Part shown: positions 1 through 7,609 of the stretch, in pieces
Position numbering within the stretch: the stretch's first letter is position 1
Layout of the letters: the number at the start of each line of letters is the position of its first letter
Source: CAZDBA01 sp964503615
GTDB taxonomy: Bacteria; Planctomycetota; Planctomycetia; Pirellulales; Pirellulaceae
Direction of reading: 5' to 3'
DNA: 28,827 nt
NCBI GenBank assembly: GCA_964503615.1
Contig: CAZDBA010000053.1
Location: 1 to 28,827 of the forward strand
Translations under genes and position numbers: made by a program
Notes under the pieces: generated by a model
What the model was told of the DNA's origin: nothing
Database searches by the model: none
The model's input: only the letters and a program-made list of their open reading frames with translations

Positions 1-132
1 CGAAAGGCGGGGCGGTTGAGGCAACTCAATTCGTGCGACCAGAAGTCAGCCGAGGGCATAGTATTCAATCCATGTGGTTGTCGAAGGCCTGAAGGGAACG
101 AGCAAGTACGTCTGGCCACAATCTCGCGCTAC

Positions 133-148
133 GGTTTCTTCGGAAACC
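133..148 (-). terminator. Weak hairpin after sulfatase operon
   Basis: A perfect 6-bp inverted repeat, GGTTTC and GAAACC around a 4-nt loop, lies 22 nt past the stop codon of the first sulfatase. No T-run follows on the minus strand, so it is a poor intrinsic terminator by classical rules. It may stabilise the 3' end of the operon transcript. The rest of bases 1-169 holds nothing convincing. Confidence 0.25.
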
Positions 149-169
149 ATTCACCGCATGGTGATCAAT

Positions 170-1945
170 CTACTGTTGAGGGATGATTGCCTGAGCCTCT
201 TCGCTCCCTACTACGAAATGGCCCATCGGCCGTTCTGCTTTATCAGTGATCAGCCAAACCTCACTTTGTCGCGTCGCATACGGTTTGAACCAGCCGGTTT
301 CCAGTGTTCCGTAGGAATGACGTGTACCGTCGCTATCGATACGGTAAATGATGACTGGTTGCCCACTTTTGTTGTTGAAAAAGATATCGAACTTTTCGCC
401 GACTGGATTCGAAGGCGGTAAACCCTTGTCTGTGGCTGCTGACCAATCGAGTTCGATCAGCGTTCGCATTTTGGCTGGAACCAATTCGGCAAAGTCGGCT
501 GGTGCCCCGCGTCGTAAACGCTCAAGTGTTTCAGCGTGTTCTGGCTGTCCGGCCAAATTGTTCCACTCGTAGCGATCGGTCTGGATGTCGTACAGCTCTT
601 CGTCGCCATTGGCGTAATGGATGTAGCGAAACCGTTTTCCACTGACGCCAAAGTTCTCTGGCTTGTCCATATGCGTGATGGCGAAATGAGGCCAGTCAGC
701 TTGAGGATTTTTCAAGAGCGGTACCAAGCTCGGTTCGTCCATGCCTTCTTTGTCCGGCAAACCGGCCAGCTCGGTAAGCGTTGAGTAGAGACTTGCCAGA
801 CTCACGGGGGATTCGCAAACGCTTCCAACAGTTGTGCCATTGGGGAGACTTGCAAAGCCCGCTGGGACTCGCACCATCAAAGGCACGCGACTGGTCACTC
901 GCCAAGCGGTGTACTTTTGCCAGTTTTCTTTCTCACCAAGGTGCCAACCGTGATCACTCCAGAGAACTACGATCGTGTTGTCCCGATTGGGCCCCTCCTC
1001 CAACGCCTGCATGACGCGACCGACCATCGCATCGGCAAACGCGATCGAAGCAAGATAGCCTTGGATGCCTTGCTTCCATTGACCCTGTTCTTGAATGTGT
1101 GGGAAATATCGTTTTTGTCCAGCCTTTTGGCCAGCTGGTGGGACATCGTCCAGATCACCTGCCTTGTAACCGGGCGGAAGTTGAATCTCGTCCAAAGGGA
1201 ATTGATCGAAATATTTTTTCGGAACGAACCAGGGTTCATGGGGACGATAGATTCCGCAAGCCAAAAAGAAAGGCGAGTCATGTTTCTTACTGAGCTGTTC
1301 TCCAATCCATTTCGACACCAACCAGTCACCGCCGAACTCTTCGTCCGTAACATCTAACGGCCCCCAATCGGTCTCGATGTACTGCCACTTGCCACCACGC
1401 GGGAGGCTGACGGGACGTTTCTCCGGATACAGCGTGCGCGGGAATGGGTTCTCTGTTTCTTTGGCAGGATAATAGTCATCCCAAGAATCGGCATCGATAA
1501 AATAATGCAGCAGCTTGCCCGAACCGGCAGACCAATACCCATGACGCGAAAAGTATTTTGGAATCAGTTCGGCATCGGGCAACTTGTCCCGCATTCGCTG
1601 ACGATTGTCGTAAAGCCCCGATTTGTAACAGGGAATCCCGGTCATGATCGCGGTGCGAGACGGGTTGCAAGAGGGAGAAGAGCAATGAGCGTTCGTGAAC
1701 AGCACCCCACTTTCGGCCAAGCGGTCCATGTTTGGCGTGAGGGCTTGTGGATGCCCATCAAGGCAACCGATCCAGTCGTTGAGGTCGTCAACCGAGATGA
1801 ACAAGATGTTGGGGCGATCTTTTTCGTCCGGCTTGCTGATACTAACAGGTTCTTGGCCAAACGTTGTCACGTGCGGCAAAGCCGCTGTAAGTGTCAGCGA
1901 AAATGCAAATAGGAATAACTTTTGAACAACCAACTTCGTTTGCAT
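170..1945 (-). CDS. Exported sulfatase (iduronate-2-sulfatase-like) with C-terminal VHL-beta-like domain
   Basis: This 591-aa protein belongs to the formylglycine-dependent sulfatases, which hydrolyse sulfate esters, here probably on a sulfated polysaccharide outside the cytoplasm. The start at 1945 is preferred over an in-frame start 39 nt upstream. It places a signal peptide (about residues 1-30, ending near TFGQEP) at the N-terminus, and AAGGA lies about 8 nt upstream. The metal-binding SVDDLND is at residues 51-57. The active-site motif CNPSR begins at C93, the Cys expected to become formylglycine, followed by TAIMTG. The substrate class is inferred from overall similarity to iduronate-2-sulfatases, not proved. 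The last 65 or so residues (IFFNNKSGQPVIIYRIDSDG onward, ending QAIIPQQ) are outside the sulfatase fold and resemble the VHL beta domain. It is the last gene of a minus-strand run, 44 nt after the next sulfatase. Confidence 0.93.
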   Translation of the reverse strand: MQTKLVVQKLFLFAFSLTLTAALPHVTTFGQEPVSISKPDEKDRPNILFISVDDLNDWIGCLDGHPQALTPNMDRLAESGVLFTNAHCSSPSCNPSRTAIMTGIPCYKSGLYDNRQRMRDKLPDAELIPKYFSRHGYWSAGSGKLLHYFIDADSWDDYYPAKETENPFPRTLYPEKRPVSLPRGGKWQYIETDWGPLDVTDEEFGGDWLVSKWIGEQLSKKHDSPFFLACGIYRPHEPWFVPKKYFDQFPLDEIQLPPGYKAGDLDDVPPAGQKAGQKRYFPHIQEQGQWKQGIQGYLASIAFADAMVGRVMQALEEGPNRDNTIVVLWSDHGWHLGEKENWQKYTAWRVTSRVPLMVRVPAGFASLPNGTTVGSVCESPVSLASLYSTLTELAGLPDKEGMDEPSLVPLLKNPQADWPHFAITHMDKPENFGVSGKRFRYIHYANGDEELYDIQTDRYEWNNLAGQPEHAETLERLRRGAPADFAELVPAKMRTLIELDWSAATDKGLPPSNPVGEKFDIFFNNKSGQPVIIYRIDSDGTRHSYGTLETGWFKPYATRQSEVWLITDKAERPMGHFVVGSEEAQAIIPQQ

Positions 1946-1989
1946 TCCTGATTCCTTCTTCTCTTTATGATTCGTGCGAGGCACGTACT

Positions 1990-3744
1990 TTATTCGACAA
2001 CAACAGTTTCAGTTGACTCGTCGATTGTGTGAGCTTCGTAAATCTTGCCGTTGGCACTTTCGACGATGAATACGTCTCCTGCACGACAATTGAACTTCAG
2101 GTTTTTCTCAGGTGGCACTTCCCTGGATCTACGCCGTTTTCCGCTTGGTAAGACCGAACTGATTAGTATGTTTCCTTCAGTTTGGTTCTTGAAAACGACC
2201 TGTCCAACCTCGCCCACCGGTTTCGAATGAATCGCGGGCAACATTTCCAAGGCAGCAGGCGGGTGTGTTGTGGCCAGTAAATTCGCCATCTCGTCTACCA
2301 GGGTTTGAGGTGCCTTGCCGATCAAATTTTCGGTTTCGGAATGTTCGGTTTGGTGGTCGTACAATTCCCGTGTAACGAGTTTGCCCGTTTTGAACTCACG
2401 CCATTCGATCATGCGATGGGTCATTGTTCGGATCGAGTATCCCATGACTGGGTTGCCTTCGTTGCGACGATAGTATTGGCTGACCGAATGCTCGTGAACT
2501 TTGGCGGCAGGATCTTTCATCATGGGGACAAGACTTTTGCCGTCTATGAAGTCGGGCGTTTCGATATCGACCATTTCGCAAAGCGTCGGAAATAGATCCA
2601 GCAGCTCCGCCAATTGCTCGGTCTGCTTTCCCGCCATGGGCAGTTGAGCGTTCATTCCCGGTGCGGAAATAATCATCGGCACACGTGCGTCGATTTCATA
2701 GTTGGTCATCTTGCCCCAGCCACGATACTCGCCGAGCTTCCACCCATGGTCGCTCCAAAGCACTACGATCGTGTTGTCAGCCAAGCCCTCTTCTTCCAAT
2801 GCGTCCAACAGCCGACCAATTTGTGCGTCGACGTAACTGACGCAAGCGTAGTAGCCATGAACCATATGGCGAGCTTTTTCAATGGAGAGAGTCTCATCAT
2901 CCCACGGCTTGGGCATGTCGATCAGGTCGACGTAGTGGGAAAGCTCGCTGTTGTTGTGCAGCGCAAACTTGGGTGTGTTTGCGGTAATCTTTGGGTCAGT
3001 AACGACGGGCAGTTTGGCGGGGTCGTGCATGTCCCAATATTTTTTCGGTGCAACCCAAGCCAAGTGAGGTCGGATATATCCCATCGCTAAAAAGAACGGT
3101 TTATCCTGTTTGCCCAACCGTCGCAAGTCTTCGATTGCCATGTCGGTTCGCGCTCCATCGAGAACTTTGTTGTCTGGCAAACTGGGAGCTGCTGTACTTG
3201 GCCGGCGCAGGCTGGTCTTCCGCCAATCTTTTTTTGGCAATTCATCTTTGGCCGCTTTTACGATTTCTCGGGTGCCCTCAGGATAAGGGGATGGCAGTGT
3301 TGGCGATTTCCGGATCGGCTCGCTCCATGACTGCGGATCGGGCGTTGGGTTGTGATAAATTTTCCCGTGGCTGACTGCGGTATAGCCGAACTTTCGAAAC
3401 CACTGCGGCATGGTGACCGCTTCGGGTTGAGCTTCGCGAAAATGAATGGGCAACGTCCACACGCCCAGTTTGTCGGGACGTTGGCCCGTCATCAGGCTTG
3501 CCCGTGATGGGTTGCAAACGGCGACTTGGCAATAGGCTTGGTTGAACAATAAACCATTGTCGGCCAGTCGGTCCATGTTGGGCGTGATTGCGACTTGGTC
3601 CCCGTAACATCCCATCGCAGGTCGCAAGTCATCTACAGCGATGAACAAAATGTTGGGTCGCTCTTGGGCACGACAGGTTGTTAGACACAGAAAGCCGATG
3701 GTTAGTACGAACGCGATCGGTAGGGTTTTCGCTACTCGTTGCAT
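1990..3744 (-). CDS. Exported sulfatase (iduronate-2-sulfatase-like), second copy
   Basis: This 584-aa sulfatase starts with a signal peptide at residues 1-26 (hydrophobic LPIAFVLTIGFLCLTTCRA). LTTC is not a good lipobox because Thr precedes the Cys. Metal ligands are in AVDDLRP (D38, D39). The formylglycine motif is CNPSR at C77, followed by ASLMTG. The domain order and C-terminal tail parallel the neighbouring sulfatase, so the pair may derive from an old duplication, but the sequences have diverged a lot. The tail from about residue 520 (VVFKNQTEGNILISSVLPSG) again looks like a small beta domain of VHL type, more divergent than in the neighbour. The racemase gene ends 23 nt upstream, suggesting co-transcription. 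The substrate is unknown. Confidence 0.93.
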   Translation of the reverse strand: MQRVAKTLPIAFVLTIGFLCLTTCRAQERPNILFIAVDDLRPAMGCYGDQVAITPNMDRLADNGLLFNQAYCQVAVCNPSRASLMTGQRPDKLGVWTLPIHFREAQPEAVTMPQWFRKFGYTAVSHGKIYHNPTPDPQSWSEPIRKSPTLPSPYPEGTREIVKAAKDELPKKDWRKTSLRRPSTAAPSLPDNKVLDGARTDMAIEDLRRLGKQDKPFFLAMGYIRPHLAWVAPKKYWDMHDPAKLPVVTDPKITANTPKFALHNNSELSHYVDLIDMPKPWDDETLSIEKARHMVHGYYACVSYVDAQIGRLLDALEEEGLADNTIVVLWSDHGWKLGEYRGWGKMTNYEIDARVPMIISAPGMNAQLPMAGKQTEQLAELLDLFPTLCEMVDIETPDFIDGKSLVPMMKDPAAKVHEHSVSQYYRRNEGNPVMGYSIRTMTHRMIEWREFKTGKLVTRELYDHQTEHSETENLIGKAPQTLVDEMANLLATTHPPAALEMLPAIHSKPVGEVGQVVFKNQTEGNILISSVLPSGKRRRSREVPPEKNLKFNCRAGDVFIVESANGKIYEAHTIDESTETVVVE

Positions 3745-3767
3745 GATAATTATTTAACTTTCTTGAG

Positions 3768-4469
3768 TTAGCTTTTTAATCCAAGGACGAATTCTGTTGC
3801 CGCTGCGGCGTGAATCTGTGTGGTGTTGAAGATCGGAACATCGAATTCGTTTTCCTTAATCATCAACGGGAACTCGGTGCATCCTAGAATAACGCCTTTT
3901 GCTCCGCCAGCGATCATAGATTGTAAACGGTCCAGAACATATTGTTTGGATGATTTTTTGACTTGTCCAAAGGTGAGTTCTTTTTGAATGATTCGATGCA
4001 GTTCTGAAATCTCATCGGCAGCAGAGGGAACTTGGACTTCGATCCCATGTTGAGCGATTCTTCCGGTTACGAAATCTTCGGTCATCGAGAACCGGGTGCC
4101 GATGAAGCAAACTGAATCCAGATTTTGACGCTGAATCGCTTTGGCGGTCGCGTCGGCAATGTGAAGAAGCGGGATGCTTAATTGGGACTCGACCTTGTCG
4201 CAGATTTTGTGCGGCGTGTTGGCGCATAACATGATCGCTTCTGCGCCAGATTTTTCTAATCGTCTCGCGCCGTCAATTACGAGATCGGCAACGCTGTCCC
4301 AGTCGTCCTCGACTTGAAAACGATGCACCAATGCCTGGTTCATGTTCCACAATAACAAAGGCGGATTGGTGTTGTTGCCAAAGTGATCGTTGACAGATTG
4401 GTTGATGCTTCGATAGTACTCGATGGTCGAGTGCCAGGAAGTCCCGCCGACAAGTCCCAGTGTTTTCAT
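3768..4469 (-). CDS. Aspartate/glutamate racemase family protein
   Basis: This is a cofactor-independent amino-acid racemase of the Asp/Glu/hydantoin racemase family, 233 aa from the ATG at 4469. An in-frame TTG at 4493 would add eight residues, including three His, and has no ribosome site, so it is less likely. Family hallmarks are the N-terminal LGLVGGTSWHSTIEYY and the two catalytic-cysteine motifs LCANTPH and GCTEFPL, which supply the two acid/base thiols. No signal peptide is visible, so it acts in the cytoplasm on free amino acids. It sits between exported sulfatases, with gaps of 23 and 70 nt, in an apparent operon. Its link to sulfated-glycan use is unclear. The substrate (Asp, Glu or other) cannot be read from sequence. 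Confidence 0.88.
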   Translation of the reverse strand: MKTLGLVGGTSWHSTIEYYRSINQSVNDHFGNNTNPPLLLWNMNQALVHRFQVEDDWDSVADLVIDGARRLEKSGAEAIMLCANTPHKICDKVESQLSIPLLHIADATAKAIQRQNLDSVCFIGTRFSMTEDFVTGRIAQHGIEVQVPSAADEISELHRIIQKELTFGQVKKSSKQYVLDRLQSMIAGGAKGVILGCTEFPLMIKENEFDVPIFNTTQIHAAAATEFVLGLKS

Positions 4470-4539
4470 GTGGTGGTGATCGACAGGATTCAAGATTCGT
4501 TAAACGTTGGTCCAGATGTATTAATGTTGGCAGAGCTTT

Positions 4540-6120
4540 CTATTTTTCGCTGGCGACGGGGAGTGGCGCGCTGCGACCGGACTCTTTTGTCTCTCTTAAT
4601 AGCGTGCTTAACTCCTGTACGATTTCAGGACGCTCCAAGTAGAGGTTTTTGGTTTCGCCGGGATCGCTTTCAAGATCGTACAATTGGCCGGGTGCGTCAG
4701 GAGCGAATTCAGGCAGGGCGTATTCCATCAGTTGCTTATGTTTTTCATAGTTGTTTCCGCCTGAGCCTTTGTGGTCGAGCAACTTCCACTTGCCGCGCCG
4801 AATGACCAGCGAGCGGTCTTTCATAAAACCTTGTTGCAAAATGAAGGGGCGGATCGGCGAGTCGTCGTGAGTTCCCATCATCGGAGCCAACATGCTGAAA
4901 CTGTCCGCAGCCGATTCGGCTGGCAAATCGTAATCCACTAACTCGGCGACCGTCGCCATCACATCGGTCAGCGAGGTGATTTGATCTGACGTTCCCGAGG
5001 GTACTTTGCCTGGCCAGCGAACGATCATCGGTACGCGGTGCCCGCCTTCCCAGTTGTCTCGCTTTACGCCTCGCCAAGGTCGAGAGCCGTCGTGATTATG
5101 ATCGTGTCGCATGTGAAAAACGGTTGGAACCTCGGGACCATTGTCACTGGTAAAGATCACCAGTGTGTTGTCGTCGACATTCAACTCTTTGAGCGTCGCA
5201 AGCAATTCGCCGACTACGTAATCCAGCTCAAAGATAAAATCGCCGTGCGGTCCCGACTCAGTTTTGCCTTTGAAAGCTTTGCCTGGAAACGATGGCAGGT
5301 GAACGGCTTGGGTTGAGTGAAAAAGAAAAAACGGTTTGTCCGGGTTCTCTTTGACATGTGATGTCAGAAACTGTTTACTCTTTTCCAGAAACACCATGTC
5401 GACCTCTTCCAAATCAAAATTCGGGGCCTGCATGCCTCGCCGACAATCGTTCGAGTAAGCGTGTTTGGGCACAGTTGATTTGTCCAGTAACTGTGTGGGC
5501 GGTATCGGGATTCGTTTGCCGTCGATGTAGGCATACAACCAATCGGTCGTAGGGCAGCAAGCCGTTCCGTAGAACTGATCAAAGCCACAATCGAGCGGGC
5601 CGCCATCGATGTCGCGGGAGTAGTCGATCGTTTTGACGGTTTGCGGCCCGCCTTTGTGAATCGCATTTCCCTCGTCGTCATAAAAAGTCAAACCGATATG
5701 CCACTTACCAAAACAGGCAGTTGAGTATCCTTTGTTTTGCAACATGTCGCCCAATGTGAATTCATCGGGCTCGATCAACGAAGGACCGCCCGCTCCAGAA
5801 AAGACTCTCCCGCCAGATGGGATCCGAAACGGCATCCGCCCGGTTAGCAAGCTGTAACGGGTTGGCGTGCAAACCGTGCAAGGACTGTGTGCGTCGGTAA
5901 AACGCATTCCTTCGCTGGCCATTTGATCCAGGTTGGGCGTAGGAATGTTGGACTCCGGGTTGTAGCAGCCCACGTCGCCGTAACCGAGGTCATCGGCAAG
6001 AATAATCACGACGTTGGGTAGTTTCTCTTTTTTATCCAGCTCATCGGCCACAACCAGATCGGCACTCAAGCTTTGAGCCATCACGAATAAAAAAGCGAAG
6101 AGAGTAGAAGGAAGTCTCAT
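4540..6120 (-). CDS. Exported arylsulfatase-type sulfatase
   Basis: This 526-aa sulfatase is of the arylsulfatase A/N-acetylgalactosamine-6-sulfatase type. The ATG at 6120 starts a clear signal peptide (MRLPSTLFAFLFVMAQSLSA). The longer frame to 6297 adds 59 non-signal residues and runs into holA, so it is rejected. Metal ligands lie in LADDLGYGD (residues 41-49). The formylglycine motif is CTPTRYSLLTGR with C84, a full match to the family signature. It differs in class from the two downstream sulfatases and lacks their C-terminal beta domain. It is the first gene of the minus-strand operon and is transcribed divergently from holA across a 166-bp gap that should hold both promoters. No sulfatase-maturing enzyme gene is in the window. 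Confidence 0.93.
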   Translation of the reverse strand: MRLPSTLFAFLFVMAQSLSADLVVADELDKKEKLPNVVIILADDLGYGDVGCYNPESNIPTPNLDQMASEGMRFTDAHSPCTVCTPTRYSLLTGRMPFRIPSGGRVFSGAGGPSLIEPDEFTLGDMLQNKGYSTACFGKWHIGLTFYDDEGNAIHKGGPQTVKTIDYSRDIDGGPLDCGFDQFYGTACCPTTDWLYAYIDGKRIPIPPTQLLDKSTVPKHAYSNDCRRGMQAPNFDLEEVDMVFLEKSKQFLTSHVKENPDKPFFLFHSTQAVHLPSFPGKAFKGKTESGPHGDFIFELDYVVGELLATLKELNVDDNTLVIFTSDNGPEVPTVFHMRHDHNHDGSRPWRGVKRDNWEGGHRVPMIVRWPGKVPSGTSDQITSLTDVMATVAELVDYDLPAESAADSFSMLAPMMGTHDDSPIRPFILQQGFMKDRSLVIRRGKWKLLDHKGSGGNNYEKHKQLMEYALPEFAPDAPGQLYDLESDPGETKNLYLERPEIVQELSTLLRETKESGRSAPLPVASEK

Positions 6121-6286
6121 AATTTCTACATCCGATAATAGGGCATGTTCAAGCGGTGAATTGTAGTCTATCGGTTTCTCGCTTGCGACGGTTGGTTTAA
6201 GTTCGTTTGGGCGCAAGCTGCGAGATTTATCGATGTAGTGTCCTAGTCGGCTGGAAAACTGGCGTGCGGTATGTTCAGTTATTGGT

Positions 6287-7381
6287 ATGGCTAACACGCA
6301 ACATATTTTTGACTTTTTGGATTCTCTGGCAGATTTGGGAAAAGTACCGGTCGTCTCCCTTTTCGGTGGCGAGCGTTACCTCAAGACGATGGCGATTAAA
6401 CAGATCGTCACTGCTGCGACCGCGGGCCAGAGTGGTGAAGATGCGGAGATGGGCATCGCTCGTTTGGAAGGTAGTTCTGCCGAGTGGGCGGACGTGATGG
6501 ACGAGCTGTGTACCGTTTCGTTGTTTGGTGGGGGTGGGCCCAAGTTGGTGGTCCTCGACAACGCGGAAGACTTCGTCAAAAAAAATCGTGAGAAGCTGGA
6601 GGACTACGTCGCTGATCCTCGTGGCAACGGAACGTTGGTCATCGTGGTGGGGACTTGGCCCAAGAACACTCGGTTGTATAAAGCGATCGACAAAACGGGC
6701 ATGCAAATTCAATGCGATCCGCCGACAAAACCGCGCGGCAAGAATCCGGACTTGCCCAAAGTCGCCAAGTGGATTGTGGCGCGAGCTGAATCGGAACATG
6801 GATTCAAACTATCCACTTCGGGTGCCGATCTGGTTGTCGAGCTGACCGATTGTGATTTCGGGCGGATCGAGCAAGAGTTGTGCAAGCTGGCGCTCTACGT
6901 CGAAGATCCGAAGTCAGCGATCAAGCCGGAAAAAGTGAGCGAAGTGGTTGGCGGATGGCGAACGCGAACGATGTGGAACGCGATCGATGCAGCGACCGAA
7001 GGAAATGCAAAAAAGGCTTTGGAGATGCTGGACCAGTTGCTTAAGTCGGGCGAGCACCCGCTGGCTTTGTTCGGTCAATTGTCATGGTCGCTTCGTCGTT
7101 ACGCGGATCTGGTCGATTTGATCGACCGCGATAAACGAAGAGGTGCACGGTTAAGTATGGACCACGTGCTCAAACAAGCCGGCTTTCGCACGTGGGGCGG
7201 CGAATTGGATGCGGCAGGAGCTAGACTTAAAAGGTTAGGGCGAGCACGGGCCACCGCAATGAATCGCAAACTGCTGGACGCCGATCTTGCGTTGAAACGA
7301 ACCCATGCGAAACGAGGACGGTTGGTTTTGGAAGAGTTGTTCGTCTGGTTGGCCGCTGACAAAGACGAGGTTCCCGCTTAG
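6287..7381 (+). CDS. holA: DNA polymerase III subunit delta
   Basis: HolA is the delta subunit of the clamp loader; it opens the beta sliding clamp ring during replication. The 364-aa length fits the family (about 340 in E. coli). Seen in sequence: N-terminal PVVSLFGGERYLKTMAIKQI, the typical opening of delta; the VSLFGGGGPKLVVLDNAEDF segment near residues 78-98; and a helical C-terminal collar domain with HPLALFGQLSWSLRRYADL. It has no signal peptide and no Walker A motif, as expected for delta, which is an AAA+ fold without ATPase activity. It is the only housekeeping replication gene in the window and lies divergent to the sulfatase operon. A run of eight T directly follows the stop codon. 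Confidence 0.93.
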   Translation: MANTQHIFDFLDSLADLGKVPVVSLFGGERYLKTMAIKQIVTAATAGQSGEDAEMGIARLEGSSAEWADVMDELCTVSLFGGGGPKLVVLDNAEDFVKKNREKLEDYVADPRGNGTLVIVVGTWPKNTRLYKAIDKTGMQIQCDPPTKPRGKNPDLPKVAKWIVARAESEHGFKLSTSGADLVVELTDCDFGRIEQELCKLALYVEDPKSAIKPEKVSEVVGGWRTRTMWNAIDAATEGNAKKALEMLDQLLKSGEHPLALFGQLSWSLRRYADLVDLIDRDKRRGARLSMDHVLKQAGFRTWGGELDAAGARLKRLGRARATAMNRKLLDADLALKRTHAKRGRLVLEELFVWLAADKDEVPA

Positions 7382-7420
7382 ATTTTTTTTGCGGATGGAG
7401 CTGAACTTTCCAAATGAAGT

Positions 7421-7435
7421 GTCAAATGATTTGAC
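7421..7435. repeat. 15-bp perfect dyad
   Basis: GTCAAATGATTTGAC is a perfect palindrome with a single central base, 40 nt past the holA stop. The size and symmetry suit a dimeric protein binding site, but it may equally be a weak 3' hairpin. No function is claimed. Confidence 0.35.
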
Positions 7436-7508
7436 GCCAGAAATCGGGGCATCTCTAATGACCCATTCACTAAAGGAAGTTTCAAAATCCAAATTCATAG
7501 ATTGGTCT

Positions 7509-7562
7509 TAGTGGGATTCGCCAGAATTCTTTTGCCCCTGAGACCGGACTTTGGCGAAGTCC
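7509..7562 (+). repeat. Intergenic repeat copy 1 with hairpin
   Basis: The segment beginning TAGTGGGATTCGCCAGAATT (7509-7533) matches 21 of 25 positions with a second copy at 10111-10135; all four differences are transitions. Copy 1 is followed by a perfect 6-bp inverted repeat GGACTT/AAGTCC at 7546-7562. The sequence GGACTTTGGCGAA there is also roughly the inverse of TTCGCCAGAA in the first part, so the whole can fold as a larger imperfect hairpin. It lies in the 228-bp gap after holA and may act in transcript ending. Confidence 0.5.
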
Positions 7563-7609
7563 ATAGGTTTTGAAATGCCCTCTCTCAAAAATTTGACACA
7601 GGAAGACGA

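Noticed and set aside
1..59. Minus-strand frame starting ATG at 59 (MPSADFWSHELSCLNRPAF), running off the window edge
   Set aside because: Only 19 codons are visible, with no clear ribosome site and no recognisable motif. It may be a real next gene, but this cannot be judged here.
74..421. 115-codon plus-strand frame at the left edge
   Set aside because: It overlaps the well-supported sulfatase on the opposite strand and shows no domain or signal.
4470..4493. TTG start adding eight residues (with three His) to the racemase
   Set aside because: The family begins at MKTLGLVGGTSW; the extension has no ribosome site and no conserved content.
7592..7597. TTGACA hexamer as a -35 box
   Set aside because: It lies about 13 nt before the start codon at 7610, overlapping the ribosome site, so it cannot serve that gene, and no -10 follows at proper spacing.
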